Shown here piece by piece: positions 6,224 to 12,102 of a stretch of 12,102 nt of DNA; the stretch's first letter is position 1, and each line of letters opens with the position of its first letter. The stretch comes from Ruminococcus sp. AM22-13 (GTDB taxonomy: Bacteria; Bacillota; Clostridia; Lachnospirales; Lachnospiraceae), in NCBI RefSeq assembly GCF_003471165.1, contig NZ_QRIL01000047.1, positions 3,383 through 15,484 on the forward strand, written 5' to 3'. The notes below the pieces were generated by a model. That model saw only the letters and a list, made by a program, of their open reading frames with translations, had not been told where the DNA came from and ran no database searches. Made by a program: the position numbers and the translations under genes.

Positions 6224-6257
6224 GCGAATTTTTATCACTAAGTTGTTCTCAATTCGC
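6224..6257 (-). other. Weak inverted repeat after the small-protein stop codon
   Basis: GCGAATT (6224-6230) and AATTCGC (6251-6257) can pair with a 20-base loop, starting ten bases past the stop codon. There is no T-run on the minus strand. Possibly a 3' end stabiliser; little support. Confidence 0.3.
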
Positions 6258-6266
6258 CTTTCTTTA

Positions 6267-6464
6267 TTAGTATCTGTCCTCTTCTGAGCTATAAGACTGG
6301 GAAGTCTTATTTTTCACTTTGTTTTTTGCTTTATCTCTGCTGTCTGTTTCGTTTTTGCTTCTTGCATTGTCAGTATGGTTCATTTCGTTTCCATAGCTGT
6401 TTTTGCTTGTTGTGTCTGTGTAATTTCTACTGTTTTTACTCTCAGATTCATAATTTTTTGCCAT
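6267..6464 (-). CDS. Small hydrophilic protein of unknown function, possible spore protein
   Basis: 65 residues, dominated by Asn, Ser, Lys, Asp, Glu and Thr, with five Tyr and almost no hydrophobic residues, so probably disordered and soluble. There is no signal peptide, membrane segment or Cys. The gene is real in my view because AGGAGG lies nine bases before the ATG and a terminator follows. I do not recognise the family. The composition recalls minor small acid-soluble spore proteins such as SspP and other short Asn/Lys-rich proteins of spore-forming clostridia, and a sigma-G-like promoter match lies about 100 bases upstream. Both are suggestive, not proof. It could equally be a stress-related disordered protein. 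Confidence 0.7.
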   Translation of the reverse strand: MAKNYESESKNSRNYTDTTSKNSYGNEMNHTDNARSKNETDSRDKAKNKVKNKTSQSYSSEEDRY

Positions 6465-6571
6465 TATTTTATTCCTCCTGATGCATTTTATCTATCCGGC
6501 TCTTCCGGAAGTCCAAAAGAATCCGGACAGTTTTATGTCACACTTCATTACTGAATGTGCTTCACATTGAC

Positions 6572-6600
6572 TATTATCCCAAAAACGCGGGGGAATATTC
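6572..6600 (-). promoter_or_regulatory. Sigma-G-like promoter match upstream of the 65-residue protein
   Basis: On the minus strand TGAATA (last base of the box at 6596) is 17 bases from GATAATA (6578-6572). The forespore sigma-G consensus is roughly GMATR, 17-18 bases, CATWMTA, so only the first base of the -10 box differs. A sigma-A reading (TTGATG and GATAAT) would need a 21-base spacer. The leader of about 100 bases contains overlapping TCCGGA palindromes (6494-6529). Confidence 0.4.
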
Positions 6601-6611
6601 ATCAAAATATG

Positions 6612-6755
6612 TTGCTTTTTTCACCAAGCTATATTATAATCATACCTGTAAAAAGAATTTACCCTTCAAAAATTTTTTTTACATAAACCCCTTATTTAAT
6701 TATTTATACTCCCCTCGAAAGCCCCGGTAGCTCCCCTACTGGGGCTTTCCTTTAG
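6612..6755 (+). ncRNA. Candidate small RNA 1 (promoter 6612-6640, hairpin 6717-6749)
   Basis: TTGCTT (6612-6617), 17 bases, TATAAT (6635-6640) would start transcription near 6647. About 70 bases later a 14-bp stem with one G-T pair (6717-6730 with 6736-6749) has a CTCCC loop and is followed by CTTTAG. The roughly 105-base transcript has no start codon with a ribosome binding site and is A/U-rich except for repeated CCC or CCCC motifs (6662-6664, 6688-6691, 6711-6714 and in the terminator loop). C-rich loops are the usual mRNA-binding seeds of Gram-positive small RNAs. The -35 box and the T-tail are weak. Confidence 0.28.
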
Positions 6756-6792
6756 TATTTATGCGGGTTTCCGGATTTTACTAATCTGAATT

Positions 6793-6940
6793 TTGTTAAT
6801 ATTTTTGTAACATTTATAATTTGTACCCAAATTTTACCCAAAATCATATTTTCATCCCCAAAAAACACTCATAAAAAGCATAAAAAATACAAAAAACAGC
6901 ATCGCAAGCCTTATGCTATGCGATGCTGCCTTATTCTTTT
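6793..6940 (+). ncRNA. Candidate small RNA 2 (promoter 6793-6820, hairpin 6897-6928)
   Basis: TTGTTA (6793-6798), 16 bases, TATAAT (6815-6820) would start near 6827 and run about 110 bases to the hairpin at 6897-6928, after which the plus strand reads TTATTCTTTT. The middle has ACCC and TCCCC motifs in an A/U-only context, like candidate 1. No open frame with a ribosome binding site. TATAAT occurs easily by chance in sequence this AT-rich, so this is tentative. Confidence 0.22.
6891..6928 (-). terminator. Strong rho-independent terminator
   Basis: A perfect 10-bp stem CAGCATCGCA (6897-6906) with TGCGATGCTG (6919-6928), and on the minus strand six T directly after (6896-6891). It ends transcripts coming from the kinase gene (215 bases upstream) and from the 15-codon frame. 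The plus strand is also T-rich past the stem. Confidence 0.85.
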
Positions 6941-6963
6941 ATATTTCTCTTTTTCCTCTCATT

Positions 6964-7011
6964 TCATACACGCCAGCGAACGATTGCATTTTTTACATTT
7001 TTAAAAATCAT
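6964..7011 (-). CDS. Possible 15-residue cationic peptide
   Basis: ATG at 7011 to TGA at 6964 encodes MIFKNVKNAIVRWRV. GGGGAG lies seven bases before the ATG, a fair ribosome binding site, and a promoter match is found about 25 bases upstream of that start, with the terminator at 6928-6891 shortly after the stop. Four positive and no negative residues alternate with hydrophobic ones. It is far too short to recognise. It could be a leader peptide, a small membrane-active peptide, or chance. Confidence 0.3.
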   Translation of the reverse strand: MIFKNVKNAIVRWRV

Positions 7012-7042
7012 TGCGTTTCTCCCCGTATGAGTTGATAAGGAT

Positions 7043-7071
7043 ATTTTACAATTTTTCTTTAAGTGCTACAA
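7043..7071 (-). promoter_or_regulatory. Sigma-A-like promoter after the kinase gene
   Basis: TTGTAG (7071-7066), 17 bases, TAAAAT (7048-7043), with expected start near 7036. A 7-base direct repeat ATGTGGC on the plus strand (7073-7079 and 7088-7094) sits at its upstream edge and could be a regulator site. It would drive only the 15-codon frame before the terminator. Confidence 0.4.
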
Positions 7072-7142
7072 TATGTGGCAAAAAATGTGGCGGACTTTTT
7101 ACGCAACATTTTTTGTCAATACATAGAAGTCACTTTGAAACA

Positions 7143-8747
7143 TTACCAGATTTTGGAGTCTACTGCTGCCTTTTCAATAGAAAGACCTTTCATATAGCTG
7201 TCCATAAATGCATTGAATCCCGCTACTCCTTCTGGTTTTGGATCCAGTGTGCTGCTTTCCTGATCTGCAAATACTTTATTGTCAAGGAATGCTTCCAGAG
7301 TTTCTCCCTCTTCCTTGTTTACAAGATAAGAAGCAAGAAGGGCAATTCCCCATGCTCCGCCTTCACCTGCAGTAGCCATTACAGATACCGGTGCATTTAC
7401 TGCATCTGCAAGAATCTGCTGTCCGACACCTTTGGTCTTAAATAATCCACCATGTCCAAGAAGACGATCTACTTTTACATTCTCTTTCTCAAACAGAAGG
7501 TTCAGACCTACTCTCATAGCGCCAAGGCATGTATACAGATTTGTTCTCATAAAGTTTGCAAGGTTAAATTTGCTCTCAGGAGAACGAACAAATAACGGAC
7601 GTCCTTCTTCGAATCCTGTCATATGCTCACCTGAGAAATAGCAGTAGGAAAGAAGACCGCCACAGTCCGGATCACCTTCCAGTGCTTTATTATAAAGAGT
7701 TCCGAAGAGCTTATTCATATCTACTTCCATACCCATAGCTTCTGCAAATTCCTTAAATACATTTACCCATGCATTCAGGTCAGAAGTACAGTTATTGGAA
7801 TGTGCCATAGCTACCAGATGTCCTGACGGAGTGGTAACCATATCAATTTCTTTATATGGTCTGGAAAGTTCTTTCTCCAGAACGATCATGGCAAATACAG
7901 AAGTTCCTGCGGAAACATTACCTGTACGTACTGCGACACTGTTTGTAGCAACCATACCTGTTCCTGCATCACCTTCCGGAGGACACATCGGGATTCCTGC
8001 TTTTAATTTTCCTGTTACATCGAGAAGTTTCGCACCTTCTTCAGTAAGAACGCCAGCATCCTCACCTGCAACAAGTGCTTTCGGCATAATGTCGCGAAGC
8101 TTCCATGAGAATCCATAAGGAGCTACCAGTTCATCAAATTTATCAACCATTTCCTGATTGTAATCTGCCTTTGTTGTGTCGATCGGGAACATACCGGCAG
8201 CATCACCGATTCCCAGAACTCTTTTTCCTGTCAGTTTCCAGTGTACATATGCTTCCAGAGTTGCAATATAATCGATATCCTTTACATGTTCTTCGCCATT
8301 AAGGATTGCCTGATACAGATGTGCAATACTCCATCTCTGCGGAATGTTATAGTTAAACAGTTCCATCAGTTTCTCGCTTGCTTCTCCGGTAATATTGTTT
8401 CTCCATGTACGGAATGGTACAAGAAGTTCTCCTTCTTTGTTAAAAGGCATATAGCCATGCATCATGGCGCTGACACCGAATGCACCTACAGATTCCAGTT
8501 CTACGTCATATTTTGCCTTTACATCTTTTGCCATGTCCTGATAGCAGTCCTGAATACCTGTCCAGATATCATCCAGACTGTATGTCCAGATACCATTTTC
8601 GTAGCGGTTCTCCCACTCGTGTGCGCCGGATGCGATCGGCTGGTTTTTGTCATCTACAAGTACCGCTTTGATTCTGGTAGAACCAAATTCAATCCCAAGT
8701 GCTGTTTTGTTTGCGAGAATCGCTGCTTTTGCTTCTGCTGCTCCCAT
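7143..8747 (-). CDS. araB: FGGY-family sugar kinase, probable L-ribulokinase
   Basis: 534 residues from the ATG at 8747, which has AGGAGG nine bases upstream; the frame stays open to 8771 but that start lies before the ribosome binding site. The FGGY fold shows [18 protein letters not shown] (16-33, first phosphate loop), WRNN (115-118), the likely catalytic Asp D260 in [21 protein letters not shown] (275-285), and the second ATP motif LLGHGGLF plus AGEGGAWG near the C-terminus. Cytoplasmic. Substrate: the adjacent araA and araR point to L-ribulose, giving L-ribulose 5-phosphate; this is from context, since by sequence this clostridial kinase type could be labelled xylulokinase-like. It follows araA by 283 bases with a perfect hairpin between, and a terminator lies 215 bases after its stop. 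Confidence 0.85.
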   Translation of the reverse strand: MGAAEAKAAILANKTALGIEFGSTRIKAVLVDDKNQPIASGAHEWENRYENGIWTYSLDDIWTGIQDCYQDMAKDVKAKYDVELESVGAFGVSAMMHGYMPFNKEGELLVPFRTWRNNITGEASEKLMELFNYNIPQRWSIAHLYQAILNGEEHVKDIDYIATLEAYVHWKLTGKRVLGIGDAAGMFPIDTTKADYNQEMVDKFDELVAPYGFSWKLRDIMPKALVAGEDAGVLTEEGAKLLDVTGKLKAGIPMCPPEGDAGTGMVATNSVAVRTGNVSAGTSVFAMIVLEKELSRPYKEIDMVTTPSGHLVAMAHSNNCTSDLNAWVNVFKEFAEAMGMEVDMNKLFGTLYNKALEGDPDCGGLLSYCYFSGEHMTGFEEGRPLFVRSPESKFNLANFMRTNLYTCLGAMRVGLNLLFEKENVKVDRLLGHGGLFKTKGVGQQILADAVNAPVSVMATAGEGGAWGIALLASYLVNKEEGETLEAFLDNKVFADQESSTLDPKPEGVAGFNAFMDSYMKGLSIEKAAVDSKIW

Positions 8748-8852
8748 TTTTATGTACCTCCTAGTTTCCATTATTTATCATTATTATCGCATTTTTCTTA
8801 TGATTTTACTATCAATTTTTCTACTGTTTTTATGCGCTTTTTATACACATTT

Positions 8853-8897
8853 GGCTGTCATATCAGACTTTCCGATAGTCAGTCTGATATGACAGCC
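8853..8897. repeat. Perfect 17-bp inverted repeat between araA and the kinase gene
   Basis: GGCTGTCATATCAGACT (8853-8869) and AGTCTGATATGACAGCC (8881-8897) pair without mismatch around an 11-base loop. Neither strand has a T-run after the stem, so it is not a standard terminator. The 283-base araA-kinase spacer otherwise shows a TATAAT (8957-8952, minus) without a good -35 box, and a near match to a catabolite-response element at 9006-9019. An mRNA processing or stabilising hairpin, or a partial attenuator, fits best. Confidence 0.8.
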
Positions 8898-9005
8898 CTT
8901 ATATCTGTATTACTTTTATCACTGTCCACTTTCTTTATTCACAAAGAATACATTATAAATATGTTAATAACAGACAGTATATCAGTCACAGTATTTTATT
9001 GATGC

Positions 9006-9019
9006 TGCAAACGGAGTGA
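9006..9019. promoter_or_regulatory. Weak cre-like (CcpA) site
   Basis: TGCAAACGGAGTGA matches the catabolite-response consensus TGNAANCGNWNNCA except for one C-to-G change. It lies 12 bases past the araA stop codon, upstream of the kinase gene. A match this loose can occur by chance. Confidence 0.25.
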
Positions 9020-9030
9020 ACAGTAACTTC

Positions 9031-10530
9031 TTATTTTCTAAATGCGAGTTCATTCCATCTCAGCTCGTTCTTGAAGTCGCGGATGTTTGTGTCTTTGTCG
9101 ATATAGACAGCTTCAATACCCATAGCTGCTGCCCAGTCTCCCATCTGTTCAGCTGTAAGGTCATAAGTGAATGCTGTATGATGAGCGCCGCCTGCAAGAA
9201 TCCATGCTTCTGCACCTGTCTTAAGGTTCGGCTGTGGTGTCCAGAATGCGCTTCCTACAGGAAGTTTCGGCATTGGTTTCTCAACTTTCTTGCACTCTAC
9301 ATCATTGATGATCAGACGGAAACGATCGCCAAGGTCAATCAGAGATGTTGCAATAGCCGGGCCTGTCTTACTTGTAAATACAAGTCTTGCAGGATCTTCT
9401 CTGTCTCCCATGGAAAGCGGGCAAACTTTGATTCCGATCTTGCCATCAGCAACAGACGGGCAAACCTCAAGCATATGAGACTGAAGGATTCCCTCTTTTC
9501 CAGGTACAAAGTTGTACGTATAGTCTTCCATCATGGAAGTTCCCTTTGCATCTTTCATTCCGGCAGTCATAATCTTCATCAGACGAACCATTGCAGCTGT
9601 CTTCCAGTCACCTTCTGCACCGAATCCGTAACCTTTTTCCATAAGTCTCTGAATAGCAAGTCCAGGAAGCTGCTGCAGGGCCCCCAGATCACCAAAGTGT
9701 GTAACGATTGCCTGATAGTTCTTCTCTTCCAGGAATTTCTCAAATCCAATTTCAATCTGAGCCTGAACTGCTACATGACGTTTAAATTCTTCCGGATCTC
9801 TGCCTTCAAGAAGGATGTCATATTTGCTGTAATATTCATCAACTAATGCATCTACATCACCTTTTGCTACATCTTTTACATAATCAGCGATTTCATTTAC
9901 AGGATAAGCATCAACTTCCCATCCGAATTTGATCTGTGCTTCTACTTTATCGCCTTCTGTAACAGCTACGTTTCTCATGTTATCTGCTACACGGCAAACA
10001 CGGATATGGCTGCTTTCCATGATACCAACTGCTGTACGCATCCAGGAAGCAAGTCTTTCCTGAACTTCTTTGTCAGCCCAGTGTCCAACGATAACTTTTC
10101 TTTCAATTCCCATTCTGGAAACAATGTGTCCATATTCACGTCCACCATGTGCAGACTGGTTTTCATTCATGAAATCCATATCAATGGTGTCATAAGGAAT
10201 TTCTTCATTAAACTGTGTGTGCAGATGGCACAGAGGTTTTCTATACTCTTTCAGACCAAGGATCCATGATTTGGCCGGTGAAAAAGTATGCATCCATGTG
10301 ATAACACCTGCGCAGTCCTCATCTGCATTCGCTTCATTGAATGTTTTACGGATCAGTTCGTTTGTGATCAGTGTTGGTTTCCATACTAATTCAAATGGAA
10401 GAACACCACTTTTATTTAATTCTTCAACGATAATTCTGGAATGCTCAGCAACCTTTCTTAAGCATTCATCTCCGTAAAGATCCTGTGAACCTGTGCAAAA
10501 CCAAAACTTATAGTTTCTTCCTGTCTTCAT
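9031..10530 (-). CDS. araA: L-arabinose isomerase
   Basis: 499 residues, full family length. It interconverts L-arabinose and L-ribulose in the cytoplasm with Mn2+, the first step of bacterial arabinose use. Seen: KFWFCTGSQDLYG (8-20), VITWMHTFSPAKSWI (76-90), LCHLHTQFNEEIPY (100-113), NENQSAHGGREYG (122-134), and the four expected metal/catalytic residues E306 (GAEGDWK), E335 (MMEDYTYNF), H352 (LQSHMLE) and H450 (AGGAHHT). The ATG at 10530 has GGGAGGA about seven bases upstream. It lies 202 bases after araR and before the kinase on the same strand. A candidate promoter with an overlapping weak AraR-type site is found at 10592-10627, so repression by AraR relieved by arabinose is likely. Confidence 0.98.
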   Translation of the reverse strand: MKTGRNYKFWFCTGSQDLYGDECLRKVAEHSRIIVEELNKSGVLPFELVWKPTLITNELIRKTFNEANADEDCAGVITWMHTFSPAKSWILGLKEYRKPLCHLHTQFNEEIPYDTIDMDFMNENQSAHGGREYGHIVSRMGIERKVIVGHWADKEVQERLASWMRTAVGIMESSHIRVCRVADNMRNVAVTEGDKVEAQIKFGWEVDAYPVNEIADYVKDVAKGDVDALVDEYYSKYDILLEGRDPEEFKRHVAVQAQIEIGFEKFLEEKNYQAIVTHFGDLGALQQLPGLAIQRLMEKGYGFGAEGDWKTAAMVRLMKIMTAGMKDAKGTSMMEDYTYNFVPGKEGILQSHMLEVCPSVADGKIGIKVCPLSMGDREDPARLVFTSKTGPAIATSLIDLGDRFRLIINDVECKKVEKPMPKLPVGSAFWTPQPNLKTGAEAWILAGGAHHTAFTYDLTAEQMGDWAAAMGIEAVYIDKDTNIRDFKNELRWNELAFRK

Positions 10531-10591
10531 GATAAAATTCCTCCCTGGATTTTTATTTATTTTCAGATTTTAGATACATTGGCTGCCGTAA

Positions 10592-10627
10592 AAATTACTG
10601 ATCACTTCGTGCTCAGCAACGTACCAG
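10592..10627 (-). promoter_or_regulatory. Candidate araA promoter with a degenerate AraR-like site
   Basis: TTGCTG (10619-10614), 16 bases, TAATTT (10597-10592). The sequence 10604-10627 shares both half-site cores with the palindrome upstream of araR (ACTT at one end, AACGTACCAG resembling TACGAACAAG at the other), but with altered spacing. No terminator is seen after araR, so araA could also be read from the araR promoter. Confidence 0.35.
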
Positions 10628-10732
10628 GCATTAATGTTTTAAAATCTGTATGTTTAATATCATTTTACCTATATAAAATAAGTTTTTCTTAACTCAGAAA
10701 CTCTTATATCTGAAATCTCAACAGATTTATTT

Positions 10733-11821
10733 TTATGCCTTTTTACATGAGCCTCTGACAATCAGTTCCGGATGAATCAGTCTTTCGACTTTACTCTCTT
10801 CCTCTGGAATTCCATTAATCTTCTCCAGAATAAGCTCTGCGGCCATTTCTCCCAGTTTTTCCTGTGGATGGGCGATTGTTGTGATTCCATTTCCACGCTG
10901 TGCATACAGAGAATTATCATAGCCCGTTATCGAAATATCATCAGGAATTTTAATTCCCTGCTTCTCTAATTCTTCCATAACCTGAACAGCAATTTGATCA
11001 TTATAACAGACAATTCCATCCGGAAGCTGTCCACTCTGTACCATTTCTTTTGCCATCAGTGCCGGTTTCACTTTTCTGTCTTCTGTGTGAAACCACACAA
11101 CATCATCCGGATTATAAGAAATTCCAAATTCCTGCAATGCCCGGACATATCCTTTATGTCGTTCGAGTCCCTGCATATCATCTGCTTTAAAAAAGCCTTT
11201 GATTTTCTTATGTCCCAGTTCCAGCAGATATCTGGTTACAAGATAACCACCCTGTGCATCATCCATAAGAATATGCGGTTTATCTCTCATCTCAGAATAA
11301 ATTCCCTGAATAAACACATACGGTATTTCAAACTTATCCAGATTCTGATAAAGACTCCTGTGTTTGCATACCATCTCACTTTTACTTGGTTCAATGATAA
11401 GCCCGTCAATGTCTTTCTTCAGAAGTTCTTCCAGACATCTTGCTTCTTTCTGTCTGCTGTTTGCTGTGTTTTTCAGAATAATACTGTAACCTCTTTCCGA
11501 AAGAACATTATCCATTCCCTGTATCAGTCTTGGAAAAATATAATCGGAAATATATGTGGTAACTACTGCAATATTCTTCGATTTCTTTATATGACGCATA
11601 TTTTCAGAACAATAAGTGCCTTTTCCATGAAACGCTTCCACATATCCATCCTGTTCCAGAATCCCCAGTGCCTTACGGACTGTATGTCTGCTCAGGGAAT
11701 ATCTCTGTGAAAGTTCATTTTCCGAAGGAAGCTTTTCTCCCGGCCGGATGGCTCCTGATACAATATCATTCCTGAGCTGCTCCATTAGTGAGAAATATTT
11801 AGGCTTTCCATTATCTGTCAT
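10733..11821 (-). CDS. araR: Arabinose-responsive repressor AraR (GntR/LacI fusion)
   Basis: 362 residues from the ATG at 11821, which has AGGAGGG eight bases upstream. The open frame extends to a TTG at 11899, but that lies upstream of the -10 box and is rejected. N-terminal GntR winged helix (about 10-75): FSLMEQLRNDIVSGAIRPGE, KLPSENELSQRYSLSRHTVR and ALGILEQDGYV with the GKGTY wing. C-terminal periplasmic-binding-protein fold of the LacI/GalR type (about 85-360): IAVVTTYISDYIFPRLIQGM, DGLIIEPSKSE, ILMDDAQGGYL, PDGIVCYNDQIA and ISITGYDNS. This exact domain pairing is that of B. subtilis AraR, which binds L-arabinose and represses ara genes. Adjacent araA and kinase and an upstream palindrome of the AraR type agree with this. 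Confidence 0.95.
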   Translation of the reverse strand: MTDNGKPKYFSLMEQLRNDIVSGAIRPGEKLPSENELSQRYSLSRHTVRKALGILEQDGYVEAFHGKGTYCSENMRHIKKSKNIAVVTTYISDYIFPRLIQGMDNVLSERGYSIILKNTANSRQKEARCLEELLKKDIDGLIIEPSKSEMVCKHRSLYQNLDKFEIPYVFIQGIYSEMRDKPHILMDDAQGGYLVTRYLLELGHKKIKGFFKADDMQGLERHKGYVRALQEFGISYNPDDVVWFHTEDRKVKPALMAKEMVQSGQLPDGIVCYNDQIAVQVMEELEKQGIKIPDDISITGYDNSLYAQRGNGITTIAHPQEKLGEMAAELILEKINGIPEEESKVERLIHPELIVRGSCKKA

Positions 11822-11848
11822 GTCTTCTTCCCTCCTGTATCTAGAATA

Positions 11849-11876
11849 CAACTTGTACGCACATACGAACAAGTTG
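11849..11876. promoter_or_regulatory. AraR operator upstream of araR
   Basis: CAACTTGT (11849-11856) and ACAAGTTG (11869-11876) are perfect inverted arms, and the inner CG pairs (11859-11860, 11867-11868) are symmetric too. The half-site resembles the AraR box of B. subtilis (ATTTGTACGTACAAAT). It begins about 14 bases downstream of the -10 box and ends before the ribosome binding site, so a bound protein would block early transcription: autorepression. Confidence 0.75.
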
Positions 11877-11890
11877 TTTTTTATGCATAA

Positions 11891-11896
11891 ATTATA
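11891..11896 (-). promoter_or_regulatory. -10 box of the araR promoter
   Basis: TATAAT on the minus strand. No good -35 box is seen 16-18 bases upstream (ATGAAA at best), so the promoter is probably weak. Expected start near 11884, just upstream of the operator. Confidence 0.5.
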
Positions 11897-12071
11897 CAAA
11901 ATCTCAGGAGGTTTTTCATCACTTTTTCCTAAATATTTTTTCAGTTATTCATGTATTAAGCCATTATCCTTTGCCTGTCGATAACACTCTCTACCAGGCT
12001 TATCTAATGCGACTCTGTCATACCACTTCTGTCATTACCGTAATTACCATAAATCTAGTGAATTATATCCT
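11897..12071. other. Non-coding flank upstream of araR
   Basis: Between the araR promoter and the right-edge hairpin there is no open frame with a ribosome binding site and no tRNA or terminator on either strand. It probably contains the junction between the ara locus and the IS end; I cannot place the exact boundary. Confidence 0.5.
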
Positions 12072-12102
12072 CACATGACTGAAGTCACGTGCTTCCAGAC
12101 GC
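12072..12102 (-). mobile_element. Probable right-end hairpin of a second IS200/IS605-family element
   Basis: On the minus strand CACGTGAC (12091-12084) and GTCATGTG (12079-12072) pair over 8 bp with one G-T wobble around a TTCA loop, preceded by CTGGAAG. Hairpins containing GACTTCAGTC are common at the 3' end of tnpB-bearing IS605 elements. The design is the same as the inner hairpin upstream of tnpA at 1478-1497. If right, a tnpB gene lies just outside the window on the minus strand, upstream of araR. Confidence 0.55.

Larger units (their letters stand above)
6465..7142. other. 678-base spacer without a large gene
   Basis: This AT-rich stretch separates the small-protein gene from the kinase gene. 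It holds the sigma-G-like promoter and leader of the small protein, two promoter-plus-hairpin units reading on the plus strand, a bidirectional hairpin terminator and a 15-codon frame on the minus strand. Each is listed separately. No protein family is recognisable. Confidence 0.6.

Noticed and set aside
6717..6749. Terminator for a minus-strand gene
   Set aside because: No minus-strand gene ends upstream of it before the stronger terminator at 6891-6928, and the minus strand has no T-run after the stem.
8241..9846. Plus-strand frames of 253 and 276 residues opposite the kinase and araA
   Set aside because: Cys/Phe/His-rich antisense translations of conserved enzymes, with no ribosome binding site and no family likeness.
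11822..11899. N-terminal extension of AraR from a TTG at 11899, and of YfcE from 5684 and the kinase from 8771
   Set aside because: In each case a good Shine-Dalgarno sequence marks the internal ATG, and the extension is absent from the family; for AraR it would start at the promoter itself.

Overview
The window looks like chromosomal DNA of a low-GC Gram-positive anaerobe, most likely a clostridial Lachnospiraceae-type gut bacterium. The reasons are strong AGGAGG-type ribosome binding sites, sigma-A promoters, AT-rich spacers with U-tailed hairpins, a GntR/LacI-type AraR regulator beside araA and an FGGY kinase, and clostridial-looking protein sequences. The genus cannot be fixed from the sequence alone. 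Every convincing protein gene and every tRNA lies on the minus strand, so transcription runs from right to left.

Left part (1-1512): an IS200/IS605-family element with a Y1 HUH transposase (tnpA), the N-terminal 302 codons of tnpB running off the left edge, and an upstream long hairpin that is probably the left end. Next (1604-2434) is a seven-tRNA cluster transcribed Pro-Gly-Arg-His-Gln-Lys and then Leu. It starts at a perfect-consensus sigma-A promoter and has one terminator-like hairpin after Lys and another after Leu.

Middle (2716-5624): a housekeeping cluster in the order yfcE, a THUMP-domain 23S rRNA methyltransferase, rdgB (XTP/dITP pyrophosphatase), and a second small metallophosphoesterase whose start codon overlaps the rdgB stop codon. 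Then come a single-domain rhodanese protein (5795-6106) and a 65-residue hydrophilic small protein (6267-6464) with a sigma-G-like promoter match.

The 6465-7142 spacer holds no large gene. It has two possible short plus-strand transcripts rich in CCC/CCCC motifs and a possible 15-codon minus-strand gene with its own promoter, ribosome binding site and terminator.

Right part (7143-11876): an L-arabinose catabolic locus transcribed araR, araA, then a ribulokinase-like FGGY kinase. AraR is a GntR-type DNA-binding domain fused to a LacI-type sugar-binding domain. A clear 28-bp AraR-type palindrome lies just downstream of the araR -10 box (autoregulation), and a weaker match overlaps a candidate araA promoter. 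AraA converts L-arabinose to L-ribulose and the kinase would phosphorylate it; the 4-epimerase (araD) is not in the window. At the right edge a small hairpin has the same 8-bp-stem/TTCA-loop design as the hairpin upstream of tnpA, which suggests the end of a second, related IS200/IS605 element.
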